The translations under genes and the position numbers were made by a program. The notes beneath the pieces were generated by a model, which saw only the letters and a list, made by a program, of their open reading frames with translations, did not search any database and was not told where the DNA came from. Of a stretch of DNA of 64,000 bases, positions 42,878 to 53,477 are shown piece by piece. Source of the DNA: Knufia peltigerae (lineage: Eukaryota; Ascomycota; Eurotiomycetes; Chaetothyriales; Trichomeriaceae); NCBI GenBank assembly GCA_030247855.1, contig JAPDRN010000020.1:306169-370168 (forward strand), written 5' to 3'. Position 1 is the stretch's first letter; every line of letters starts with the position of its first letter.

Positions 42878-44901
42878 CTACATGTCTGCCACCTCCTTCA
42901 ACTCGACCGACGGTCCCTCTCCGGCCTTTTGCGCTCCAATCTGTTGCGTCTCCTGCGGTAGGATCTCCCCGTGCTTGTAGCGGGTGAAGTGGCGGATCGC
43001 CACCCTCTGTCGGAAGAGGTGGTCAATCTCCTCGAGAGAAAACGAGCGACATTCGGGCACACCGAAAATGGCGAAAATCAGAGTCAAAAAGGCGATGGGG
43101 GCGAAGACGAATCCGATCTTGGCCCCCAGGTTGGCGTAAGGCGCGTAGAGGAGGTAAGGGATGCAGAAGGAGACGACAAACTGGGTGACGACCGTGATGG
43201 AACTGGCCACGGTGTATGTTACATCTCTCATGCCTGTTGGATAACATAATTAACACAGACGTTCAAATATTGAGCAGGGTAGTGCCACGGAAGGGAGCGA
43301 GAGACGTGTGTATAACAGGAGAAGGTATGAGAGAGAGGAGAGGAGAAAATGGACTAACGTACGTGAACTAGGTATTTCGGATGTGAGGATATGATAGATC
43401 GGTGCCCATCCAAACACAAACCCCTGGTAGTAAACGGTAAATAATGCGGTCATGGCGATTTTTGTCCCGTCTCCAGGGTTTGAGATTGTACCGAGACCAC
43501 CGATGGCGAAGTAAGTTGTCGTTTGGACGGTTGAGCCTATGATGAGTGGAAGTCTGTTTTGTTGTTTGTTAGTTTAGAGTAGACAATCGAAGGGTATGGA
43601 AGAACGAAGAGGCAGCCGTGTCAGGGAGAGAAAGGAGAAGAAGAAATAGAAAGGGAAAGAGATGGTATGTATGTGAGTCTGCAATAACGAAAAACATACC
43701 TTCTTCCAACTTTGTCAAACATATACATGGCCAATAGAACAATGACGATCTGTAGCGATGTATTGATGAGAAACATCTGAAACGGGTTGGGACCGTTTAG
43801 GTCTTTGAGAAAGATGGTTCCGTATTTGCTGAACAGACCCTGTCCGCTGATTTGGATGCTGACGTTGGCTCCGATGACGACCAGAGAACGTTTGAGGTTG
43901 GTCCCCTGCCACATTTCTTTGAACGTCCCCTTGTCGTGTGTGATGGCCGCTATCATGGCGACCTGGTCACGAAATTCGTCTTGGATTTGATCTTCCGTGA
44001 ATTTGCCTCGACGGTAGAGTGTCAGAGATTCCAGGGCTTCGGTGGTTCTGTTTCGGACGAGGAGCCAACGGGGGGACTAGACAGAGCCATCGTGGTCAGC
44101 CAGCTAAGATTTTTGAAATCCTGGGTAGGGAGAGGTAGCGGTGTAGATGGTAAGGTGGTAGGAAGATGTGACCGACCTCTTTCATAAACCATGCACCAAT
44201 GGATACCACGAATGGTATAATAAAAAAGATTCCAAATGGGATACGAAAAGAGGCTTCGCTTTCCATCTTGCTTGTACCGAATGTTATGCAAGCCATTATA
44301 AAGGCTCCGACCTGTCAAAACAACAAAGTCAGCATACCATATCATTAGCAAACCAAAAACTTCATCATTTTTGGGGTCTCAAGTCAGGAGTATTTTTTCA
44401 AAAACTCACCATAGTACCCAACTGAAAGGTTCCAATCACCATACCACGAATTTTGGGTGGTGCAATTTCAGCTTGAAAGACTGGGACCGTGACTAATTCC
44501 TGACCTAGGTAGATGTAGTTCAAGATACGACCGACCAAGACCTGTTCTTTGTTCTGTGCCGTCACCAACAGGATAGCCGATACAATGGCCCAGAAAGACA
44601 TGACCCAGAATGACGCTCGACGGCCGTGGTGCCTCGCGATCCAGCCGCCAGTCAGGACGCCAAACACCTGACCGACGTAGGTGAGGCTGTTGAGCAACGA
44701 CAAAAAGTACGGGTCGATGGCGTAGCGTTTGAGGTGGGCGTCGTAGTGGCCAAACTTTTTGTTGAACGCGTTCATGGCCTGGGTATTTGTAAAAGCAACC
44801 ATGTCCATCCCAAAATTGATCTGGGATAGCATCATGACGATCGAGGCGAAGGCGAGGCGTCCATTGACGTTTTCGCCGATGCGGTTGGTGAAGAGAGGCA
44901 T
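42878..44901 (-). CDS. MFS sugar-porter family transporter
   Basis: Five exons: 44410-44901, 44177-44311, 43700-44076, 43363-43553, 42878-43233; 516 aa. Sugar-porter motifs: GWIARHHGRRASFWVMSFW in loop 2-3, QAEIAPPKIRGMVIGTFQLGTM, the PESPRW-type sequence KESPRWLLVRNR that is joined across an intron, YMFDKVGRRLPLIIG, and YQGFVFGWAPIYHILTSEIPSS near TM10. The C-terminal PECRSFSLEEIDHLF replaces the usual PETKG...E element. It should be a plasma-membrane proton symporter for a sugar or related polyol or lactone. It is the first gene of a run of catabolic-looking genes, so its substrate may be that pathway's input; this is inference. Confidence 0.87.
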
Positions 44902-45803
44902 TGTTTCGACCAAAACCTCGACGACCCGAACGAACCTCGAGGTCAATAGGTGGGATGCAACAATGCGGTTGCTCGAGGAACTGGAGTCACGTCGGGAGTC
45001 GGTGTAATGCAGAGTGGTGCCAGTGGTGGAAGGATGACCTCGGGGAGGATATGTATGGAAAGGTATAGGAGAGAGAAGGAGGAGAGAAGAGAGGTGTGGT
45101 ACCAAGATAGAAAGGAGAGTACACCAGGATCTAGTCGTGGTTCATATAGTTCTTGGATCATAGGCCCATGGTGTCCGTTCTCAGATGATAGTCAAGGAGA
45201 TATCCCAGATCCCCGTGGGGTCGAAGTGGTGTCTAAGCGAAAAAAAATGGACCAAAAGGACACAGGAGAGGTGAAAAAGTACGGGGGACAACGGAAAATG
45301 TGGGTTGGTTTTGGTGGAGATTGATCACGTTGGTGTTCTGGGCTTTGCGATTTTCGCAAAATCCTCACCCGTGGTTGGTTGTTTTATTATTCTGGGCCCC
45401 AGTCTTGAAAGGTGATGATGACTACCACATCCAAAGAAGGAGAAGGAGGAGGCTACTAGTTGGTGTATATCTTGTAAGCGAACAATTCAAGACGGTGAAT
45501 CTTTTGACCGTTAAAAGATTCGCGAGAGGCAAGGTAGGATGAGTGGTGTCGGTGTCAAGCTTGGGATTCGTCAAAGAAAGCCATCTAGAGACTGTGAGAG
45601 GGAGGAACCAGAATATGGCTAAGATGAGAATATGAGGATTATCTTTGTATCTTGTGATTATGGATCTTGGTTATTGAGTTGTCTCTGGAGGGTCTTCTGC
45701 ATATCTACAGCATCAATTAAAGCGCGTAGCTAGGTCATGGTGGTATCGCGATACCCAGTATCACATCACTCTTCTTTGCGATATCGCGTGAATCAAATAT
45801 TAT
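44902..45803. other. Intergenic between sugar carrier and lactonase genes
   Basis: About 900 bp; both neighbours are on the minus strand, so this is the carrier promoter plus the lactonase 3' flank. No gene seen. Confidence 0.45.
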
Positions 45804-47060
45804 CTACTTCCAGACGACACACATGGGTCCATTCGCGCGATTCTTCAAGAAATCTTCCCTGGTCATCTTACTCGGAACATCCGAAAATACTACTTTGTCC
45901 GGAGAAGGCTGATGGGGTTCTTCCACCTTCAAATTGACTCTCCCCTTGACGTCGCCCAACAGTCCCGTGGTCAAATCTCTCTCGATGATGACTATATCCT
46001 GGGTGAACTGGTTCGACACAGCGACCCATTTGTTGTCTTTGTCATTGGAAAGGGCAAAATTTCGAGGATGTTTTCCAGGCACTTCTTGCGCTTTGATAAA
46101 TGTGAGGTGAGTCTCGTCGTTGTTAGCCTGGTCACTGTTGATCGAGTAGATGACCATTGTATCTGGTTCTGCCCTTGTCAAATTGCGATTGGACACATAG
46201 ACGAATTTCCCATCTTTGCTGACGGCCACTTCTGACGCAAGGTCTTTGTGTTCGTCAGGCGTGGGAGCCATGTCTTTCTCGATGGTCGACAAGGTCTGCT
46301 TCAAATTCATCGTGATCCCAGATGCCGAAGTATCATCGTACGTCACCGAGTATACGCGAATGGTGTTGTCTTTTTCGCTGACGAGGTACATGTATGCCTT
46401 TAAAGGGCTGATTGAGTTGAATGCAAGATGTCGTGGACCAGCCGGTACTGGTAGGTCAATACTGTGTACCCTTTGGTCTTGTCGGGCACTTCTGACAGAG
46501 TAAATCTCCACTCGGTCCATGGTTCGAAGAGGGACGAATAGAAATCTTCCTGTAGGATCGAATGTCGCTTGATGCGGGTGGGCCTCTTTCGGACCAGGGT
46601 CGGATTTGTTGTAGTCGAAGATATGAGTCGGTTGACCCATGGACCCATCTTCTGACAATTGAAAAATCGATACTGTCGATGCAGTGATGTTGGCGGCAGC
46701 AAACGTCTTTCCGTCTGGGCTCACTTCACAATGAACACCGCCTTTGCCATTACTGCTCTTGCTGTCTATGCGAGTCAAACCACGATCGCCGCTTGCACCA
46801 TCGGGTATCTGGAAGGCAAAGACACCACCAGACTCGTCCTCACTTCCGGGAGAGCTGGTTCGGCTGATACTGTAGACCTTGTCCCTGGATACGACAACCC
46901 ATCCTGGCATGTATCCAGCGTCTGTGCTGACACCGACGATCGATATGGATTTTTCAGGTTCCTTGCTAGGGTCGAAGGAGATCTCGACTATCCCAGTACT
47001 TTGCAAGGCAACGTATAAGGTGTGCGGTGCATTGCTTGCGCCGTTGGTAGCCATATCCAT
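45804..47060 (-). CDS. Lactonase-fold seven-bladed beta-propeller protein
   Basis: Single exon, 418 aa from the ATG at 47060 (a second ATG two codons on). Repeated propeller blades are seen: HTLYVALQSTGIVEISFD, GVHCEVSPDGKTFAAAN, HPHQATFDPTGRFLFVPLRTMDRVEIYSV, GPRHLAFNS...AYMYLVSEKDNTIRVYSV, ASEVAVSKDGKFVYVSNRN, and HPRNFALSNDKDNKWVAVSNQ. This is the lactonase family (6-phosphogluconolactonase / carboxy-cis,cis-muconate cyclase fold). No signal peptide, so cytosolic. Members open sugar lactones or act on muconates. Its start lies back to back with the Zn2Cys6 gene at 47660 (600 bp), suggesting shared control. Confidence 0.87.
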   Translation of the reverse strand: MDMATNGASNAPHTLYVALQSTGIVEISFDPSKEPEKSISIVGVSTDAGYMPGWVVVSRDKVYSISRTSSPGSEDESGGVFAFQIPDGASGDRGLTRIDSKSSNGKGGVHCEVSPDGKTFAAANITASTVSIFQLSEDGSMGQPTHIFDYNKSDPGPKEAHPHQATFDPTGRFLFVPLRTMDRVEIYSVRSARQDQRVHSIDLPVPAGPRHLAFNSISPLKAYMYLVSEKDNTIRVYSVTYDDTSASGITMNLKQTLSTIEKDMAPTPDEHKDLASEVAVSKDGKFVYVSNRNLTRAEPDTMVIYSINSDQANNDETHLTFIKAQEVPGKHPRNFALSNDKDNKWVAVSNQFTQDIVIIERDLTTGLLGDVKGRVNLKVEEPHQPSPDKVVFSDVPSKMTREDFLKNRANGPMCVVWK

Positions 47061-47659
47061 GTCTTTGTCGGCTTCGTGGTCGTGGTTCTATGCTGGATTG
47101 GAAAAAGAAAACGGAGATAAATACCGCCCTCTCTGTTCGCTGGAGTCGAATTCATTGGGTTTTGTTTCAAGAGCGTCATTCGAGAATTCAGCGGTGAGAT
47201 GAACCCTAGATTGTTGCATAGCCTCATTACGCCTCTGGCGCAGCGCTATCGGAATGCTAAGTCCACGTTCGCTGAATTCCTGTACCGGTGCAGAGTCTCC
47301 ATTACCACCAACTATCGGCTTCACTTTGTGCCTACAATCTATCCGCCGAGTTTGGGATGAGTGTTTCGAGCCACCGTGGGTCATCATGCAATCTCTGAAA
47401 TTGAGGTGAGGACGCTCAGACTCGGATTGCGATTATCGCAATCGGCATGTTGTCGACCTCGGGGCCTCCATGTGGGGTTGGCGAATCACCGCGTCTCCTG
47501 TCTTGTTCAGCCTTGGGCCTTTTGCCCCCCGCGTCTCGCTAAAACCAATATGAGGCGTGCCATGTCCGTATTTCGTGTTCGCAATGTTTCGCACACTCAG
47601 TTTCCCCAGCCGTTGTGTTCTCCCTGACTGCAGTATTCGCAATCACCATCACCACCACC
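47061..47659. promoter_or_regulatory. Divergent promoter, lactonase / Zn2Cys6 regulator
   Basis: 599 bp between two divergent starts. I see no clear operator; the arrangement is typical of a local regulator and its target. Confidence 0.45.
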
Positions 47660-49372
47660 ATGAAGGCCAAAGCCTGTACGCGTTGTCGTCAATGGAAAGT
47701 CGGCTGTGACGCCGACGTCTCCGGTCCACAAGGCTGCACGAGGTGTCGGGAACACGGCACCCCCTGCACTTTCGACCGGACTTTTCGGCGCACCGCCAAA
47801 AGGACAAAACTAGCAGAGATGCAGAGTGAACTGGCCGAGCTAAGAAAATTGGCCGCTGCTAAGAGTACCAGTACAGCAAAGGGCAAGGGCACTGCCACCG
47901 ACCAACTGCCTGACAAAGCTACAGCTGCTGCAAAGGGGGCCCCTCCAGCTTCGCTATCACCTACTCGTACTAACATCTCCGCTGAATCGTCGACCACTCC
48001 TGTCATAGTTCCGGATGGACCTCCTTGCCCACCAATAAGCACAACAGACTCAGCAATCTTGTTGGATGGCTTGTGCATCGCCGACAAGTACCTTGGCGAC
48101 GTCCAACTGACGGCCTCGCATGTCAACGAACTCTTCCGCATCTACTTCACCCGGTGTCATCGATACCTTCCTTTCAGAATCTGCAGATCCATCGAGGCCA
48201 TCTACGAGAGATGCCCGCTGCTCTTTTGGGTCATTTGCGCCGTGGCCTCGGCCGACACGGCACGATCACAATTCGAGGCGCCCGTCCGATGTCTCATCGC
48301 AGACGTCCTCGATCCACACAAGAGCAGCACCATCGAGATGGTACAGGCTCTGCTGATCTTGTGCATGTGGCCATTTCCGTTCGCCAATCAAAAGACCGAC
48401 TCTTCATTCATATACAGCGGCCTGGCGACACAGATCAGTCTTAGCATCGGCCTGCATCGGCCCGCCGTCGACGCCGGTTTCGGTCTCGACAACAACGAGG
48501 ACACCACCGACCACCGCCACTACCATGGTAAGGATTACGAAGAGATACGGAGAACCACGTGGTTGGCATGCTTCATCGTGGCCCAGATACAAGCGAGCAG
48601 GCGTGGAGTCCCCGCGACGGTCGTGGCAGATTACCCGCTGCTGTACTCGCTCGACAATCCCGCGGTGCCGCCGGAACTCTCTCACCTCTGCTACATTTCC
48701 CACCTCACCGTCGACGCGACCCACGCCCTCGGAGCCCGCGGGTCCAACTCTGCCGGACTGGTGGAACCGTCCGCCCGGATCAGCCTGATCAACGTCTTTG
48801 GCAAACAATTCGACGACGTCCGGCGTCAGAGATTTCCCCGGCCCAGCGACGTGGTCGAGATATTCTACTTGAGCTCGAGACTCCAGATCTGGTCGTTTGC
48901 GCTTCACAACGACGTCCCCATGACCGCGAACAGCGTCCAGATCATCTGTCAAGCGCGAGAGGATGCGATGAGATTGATCCAAATCGCGTGCGAGATGAAT
49001 CTGTCGCTCGTGCCTTTTTACACGCGAAGGTCAGTATGCTACGCTGCCCTCCTGCTTTGTCGGATCAAGTTGGGTCCGTACGGCTGGGAAGATGACATGA
49101 TCGATCTCCACGTCGAAAGAGCCCAAGAAGCCCTGGGTGTGTCCGAGGGCCCCAAACTGTCTCAATTCATCGCTTTCGTCACGTCCCCGGACAACAAGGA
49201 AGCATTTGTACAGGCAAGTGTGGATAAAAGTTCACCACATCGATCACGTCTAGGTGCGTTTTTGGTGTTTGATTTCCACCAGGTTTACATGGATATTCAA
49301 CAGTCTAGTAGTATATTGTTCTCTTCTGATTTTTGGGACTTTGAGAATTTACCTTGGACGGAGTTTCCATAG
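47660..49372 (+). CDS. Zn2Cys6 transcription factor
   Basis: Single exon, 570 aa from the ATG at 47660 (MKAKACTRCRQWKVGCDAD). Zinc cluster CTRCRQWKVGC...GCTRCREHGTPC is at the very N-terminus, followed by a basic stretch and a short coiled coil (AEMQSELAELRKLAAA). The regulatory domain has FRIYFTRCHRYLPF, IYSGLATQISLSIGLHRP and the conserved TTWLACFIVAQIQASRRGVPA. A GC-AG intron near 49216 would be possible but the frame is open and the sequence reads like the usual end (HRSRLGAFLVFDFHQVYMD), so I leave it unspliced. Located between lactonase and SDR genes; probably regulates them, by position only. Confidence 0.83.
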   Translation: MKAKACTRCRQWKVGCDADVSGPQGCTRCREHGTPCTFDRTFRRTAKRTKLAEMQSELAELRKLAAAKSTSTAKGKGTATDQLPDKATAAAKGAPPASLSPTRTNISAESSTTPVIVPDGPPCPPISTTDSAILLDGLCIADKYLGDVQLTASHVNELFRIYFTRCHRYLPFRICRSIEAIYERCPLLFWVICAVASADTARSQFEAPVRCLIADVLDPHKSSTIEMVQALLILCMWPFPFANQKTDSSFIYSGLATQISLSIGLHRPAVDAGFGLDNNEDTTDHRHYHGKDYEEIRRTTWLACFIVAQIQASRRGVPATVVADYPLLYSLDNPAVPPELSHLCYISHLTVDATHALGARGSNSAGLVEPSARISLINVFGKQFDDVRRQRFPRPSDVVEIFYLSSRLQIWSFALHNDVPMTANSVQIICQAREDAMRLIQIACEMNLSLVPFYTRRSVCYAALLLCRIKLGPYGWEDDMIDLHVERAQEALGVSEGPKLSQFIAFVTSPDNKEAFVQASVDKSSPHRSRLGAFLVFDFHQVYMDIQQSSSILFSSDFWDFENLPWTEFP

Positions 49373-49420
49373 GGTCGACGGAAATACAAAGCATTTTGTT
49401 CCTCAGTCTAATGCTGCTCC

Positions 49421-50374
49421 TCAGTCTCTTCCTCCTTTTCTGAATTCAGCAGTACTCGCCTCCCGGACGGTGATATACTCTCTACCGTCTTCGAAGTCCT
49501 GGTATTTACCATCTTTGAGGTATGTATAATTCCACGGTCTCTGTTCAGGAGCTTCTGCCAGGTCGAGGTAAACTTTCCCAGCAACTGTACCGTCAATGTC
49601 TCTCATTACAGGTAATCCTTCCGAGGTTCTTTCGTCTGCATAATAAAACCTGAGGCAAGAAAATCAGTGTCGGCACATAAAAAACAATGTGTGTCGGTCT
49701 GTCGATCTCTATCGGCTAGAGAACATACCTCATACCCTCTGAGGCATACATCACAGAAGCCATCTTGATCCCGTACGCGCACACCGTCTTTGCGCACCCG
49801 AAGCAGAGTCTGTTCGGGGTCGCGGCACGGTTGAGTATGTTTCCCGTGAAGATGAACGATCGGCCCTTTGCGGTGTCGGAGGGTAGCTTTCGAAACGCTT
49901 CAATGGCATGGTGCATTGCGATGACGGGGGTGGTTCCATTGACGGCCATGGCTGAGTGGAATCTAGATACCGTCTCCGGACCGAGGGTGGCGAATGGATC
50001 TTTCTCATCGTCGAGCTTATATTGTACGGCTATACATGTGCATTGTAGTCAACATTTCGTACACGCATTCGACGACAGCGCTTAGAAGAAAGGGGAGAAG
50101 GGGGTTTTGGTGAGAAAGAGAGAATTGACAAACCATTGTAGACTACGACGGTCGGAATTCCCATGTTTTTGGTGACCTCTTCAAATATTCCTGGCATACA
50201 TCCGGCGTCACCAAGATCGGCACGGATGTGGAAGTATCCATTCTTTTGGAGGCCTGGTTCGTGGGATCTCGCCACGAGAGCGACTCTGTACCCTGCCTTT
50301 GAGAATGTCGTGGCGATGCTCGAACCAAGGTTCGACCCGGCTCCGAGTAAGAGAAGGACAGGGGTTGAAGACAT
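49421..50374 (-). CDS. Atypical short-chain dehydrogenase/reductase-like protein
   Basis: Three exons: 50134-50374, 49729-50029, 49421-49649; 256 aa. Nucleotide-binding motif LLLGAGSNLGSSIATTFSKAGY is intact and VALVARS follows, pointing to NADP(H). The classical YxxxK catalytic pair is absent where expected: the segment after FTGNILNRAATP reads NRLCFGCAKTVCAYGIKMAS. Such SDR-like fungal proteins exist (with GxGK in place of YxxxK), and their chemistry is unclear. The C-terminal part (FYYADERTSEGLPVMRDIDG) is typical of this subgroup. Convergent with the regulator at 47660 and on the same strand as the AtuA-like gene. Confidence 0.85.
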
Positions 50375-50653
50375 GGTCGTATAGGTCCTGAAGTTTACCG
50401 AGGTCTGTTTCACTGAGAGAGCAATGATACAATGAGGCAAGTCGCGGGTTTTATATGTTCCTTCAGGGCCGCCGTCTAGGTCTACGTTAGTGTCAAGGCA
50501 CCGTCTGCGGTTCACAATTGCGACAATCGCATCATGGGCGACAATCGGACCATGGCATGCCACTTTATCGCCGAACTAGGAGGCTCGCACAGTCTCGACC
50601 GAGACGGCTTGGCTCAGGGGAAGCGACAAAGACATTGCAGGAACTATGTATCA

Positions 50654-52712
50654 CTATTCTCTACCCCATGGCAAAGTCAAGTACAGCAACGGAGCATGCT
50701 GTTGCGAACCATGCGTGTCGGTCTCCTCGAATCCAGCCGATGCACGGTAACGAGGGATCGTGGCTTTGAACGCTCTCGCGGGGTCCCACCAAAGAGCAGC
50801 AATAACATCACTTTCCGGGATGTTGTACAATTTGGCCACCGTTGGTCCCGACAACAAATTCGAATTCTTCACCTTGTTATAGGTCTCGTCATCAGGGAAC
50901 ATGATGTCGAACGTGACTTCGTAAGGGCCGGCGATCTTGCTACGAAGGACAGAAGCAACGTCTCCGAGGTAACATGTTCCTTGAGCCGGCTCAGGCAAGA
51001 GATAATACTTCTTGGGCTGTCCTGCTGTCTTTGCAGGGGTTTTGATGTTGGCCACAGCAGCGTCAGCCTTGAGAGGCACCTTTTCACCTATCCCCAAGGT
51101 TAGTAAATCACCCTCCTCGTAACACCGACCGGAATACAACTTACGAGCAGTATGCACGTATGTGTTGGATCCTTTGTACTCTTCCACCTTGAAAGGAAAC
51201 AGGCCAACAGGATCCGCCTTGTGAATCAAATGGTATATGCAAAATTCCGGCACTGGACCGATGGGTGTCTCGCAAGGAGTGATGGGCCAGGCGAAATTTC
51301 CAGCTGTCGCAAGTTGACCTGCGTACGGGGCATGTGTCAAGCCCATCTTGGTTCTGTTGGCCACTTCCATGGCCTGCTCCATTGTGGGTGCCTTGCATTG
51401 GACGACCACGCAAACCTCGTGCGGGAGAGTCTTGTTCGGTTCTAGAGCACCCATCACACCATTGATACCGTACGTGATGATCTTGGTCTCGTACTCGTAG
51501 TTTCCAGACATCCTACCCTTGACGGTCTCCTTGACCGCAGGGATCCACGTGTCGAGCTGTGAAATCAGGATGGGATCTCTGAAGGCACCGACAAAGCTGG
51601 CTTGATAGCCATTGACTCGTGCGGCTTCCAATTTGACCGTATACTCTCCTTCTGGCTGTGGAACGAACTTGGGTCCACGTACTCTAACTGTACGCTCGTC
51701 GACTTGTTCATATGTCATATCACGGGTGTGAAGCTCACCGCCAGGACCTTGGAGAATATCTGGTCTACTCTTCTCGTAGAGGAGATGAGCGGCCACTGAC
51801 GTTGGAGTGCACCTCGCTCCTGGTTGCAAAGGGATAAGGTCGAAATTATCGTGGCGTACAATGGCAAGACCTTCTCTCGTCTTGGGGATTGCACATTGCG
51901 CTCCACATTCCATGATCTTACCCATCGCGTAGTTGATACCTGATAACAACAAAACGTCAGTAACGTTCCTGATGTAATACTAGTAGGTTCAAACAGGATA
52001 AACACTGACCAAGATCGTTAAACCCATGATGGATACAAAACGCCGCATATGGAGCAGGATCATATGATCGTCCACCGATGATAATGTCAAAATCTGGATT
52101 CTCACTCATTGCCTTCACATAAGGTTCCAACCCCATCTGTGCAACGATCCTCACTGCTGAGTCTATATCGTCTTCCTTGAGAGCAGGAACACCATGTCCA
52201 CAAGGACTAATTAGACCGTCCTTGAACTTTTGGTGTACCAAATCCTTAGGGATCTCAGCATATATGCTGATGACTTTCATGGGACGATATCCATTTTCTT
52301 CGACAATCTCTTTGATGATGCGAGTGTTCATGTCGACGAGCTCACTGGAGCCAGATCCGCCGGCGGAGCCTATGAGGCAGCGGACCCCATGGGTATGGCA
52401 TGCCTTGACCAACTCGCCTAGATCCCTCTTGTATCCCGCCGGTGAGGCAGCGGTTTTACCAAGCGCAAGACGTCCAGGGCCACTGTCAGTTGAACCAGCA
52501 TCAGCAATAATAGCGTCAACACCAGATTCAACGGTGTCCCAGAAGATGCCGTTGTTCCACCCTTGGCCGAATTGGCCGACGGGGGTGAAGATTCTTAGCT
52601 CGTCCCTGGTTTTCCCGGGAGACATGTTGATGACAAAGGTTGAGAATCGAGTTTGGTATGGTATCAAGTGGTGTGATTTGACTTGCTTCGCCTCTGTCTT
52701 GGATGTAGACAT
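50654..52712 (-). CDS. AtuA-like (DUF1446) and DUF4387 fusion protein
   Basis: Three exons: 52010-52712, 51145-51939, 50654-51087; 643 aa. N-terminal two thirds match the acyclic-terpene-utilisation AtuA-like domain: IIADAGSTDSGPGRLALGKT, KACHTHGVRCLIGSAGGSG, DIIIGGRSYDPAPYAAFC and GAQCAIPKTREGLAIV. The C-terminal about 110 residues match DUF4387: CYLGDVASVLRSKIAGPYEVTFDI and DPARAFKATIPR, then DTHGSQQHAPLL. In many bacteria the two parts are separate genes. AtuA belongs to the citronellol/geranyl-CoA catabolic set in pseudomonads, but its reaction is not established. The second intron (51088-51144, 57 nt) contains no stop and is a multiple of three, so its retention would keep the frame. No signal or membrane segment. 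Confidence 0.88.
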
Positions 52713-53477
52713 TTGAATTCAAGAAAACGCGCACTTATAATCGAGGCGCCTTCGCCACAGACATGATGTGCGTCCAGCAGAGCTGAACGGAGTGTCTTCG
52801 CATTGGCGGTCCATCATCGGGGTTTGAACGGTGGATACTGATACGTCTCCCTGCACTGATGCCGTGTCGATGGAGATATTGGAAGTGGCCTTTCGGATTG
52901 CGAATCGTGAATCAAGGGATACATTTGCGGGGAAGGCTCTGGGGAGAGGGGGGTTGTGGAAGAAGGTGAAAGGACATGGCGATATAGCAATCGGCATCGG
53001 AGTTCCTCTCTTCACCAGATCAAATGGGCTTCTCGGTAGGAGCGGCACAGAAACAGAGATCATAATCCAGACAGAAGTACTCATTTGATTTTCTCAACAA
53101 GGGATTTCCCGTTCCAAAGTCAGTCTTGTGGTGTTTGAAGAGGCCAGACTTCTTCACAACTCTTGACCAATGTTCATTGATCAATATGGCAACCATCGCA
53201 TTACTCACCGGTCTTACCTCAACCTGAAGGGTACAATTGCTCCGATCACAGGGATCTCGGGACACAATGATGCCAAGTTTTGGGTAACTTTTCTGTCCTA
53301 CATATTTGGGCTTTGCAAAGTTCTGCAAAACCTCTTTTGTTGGCATCGTGCAAAATATATAGATCCCTTTCTCACATGCATTGGCAGAACTCATCCTGCA
53401 GTCACAATAGCTCCAGATAACACGGTAAATTACTGCACTATATGATGACATGCCTTAAGGTCCACTGTGGATAGTAG
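52713..53477. promoter_or_regulatory. Intergenic, upstream of the AtuA-like gene
   Basis: 765 bp between the AtuA-like start and the stop of the next minus-strand gene. No gene seen; the small frames here are without motifs. Confidence 0.45.

Noticed and set aside
49216..49281. GC-AG intron (CAG|GCAAGT ... CCACCAG) in the regulator at 47660-49372
   Set aside because: The frame is open through it and the translated segment looks like the conserved end of the regulatory domain.
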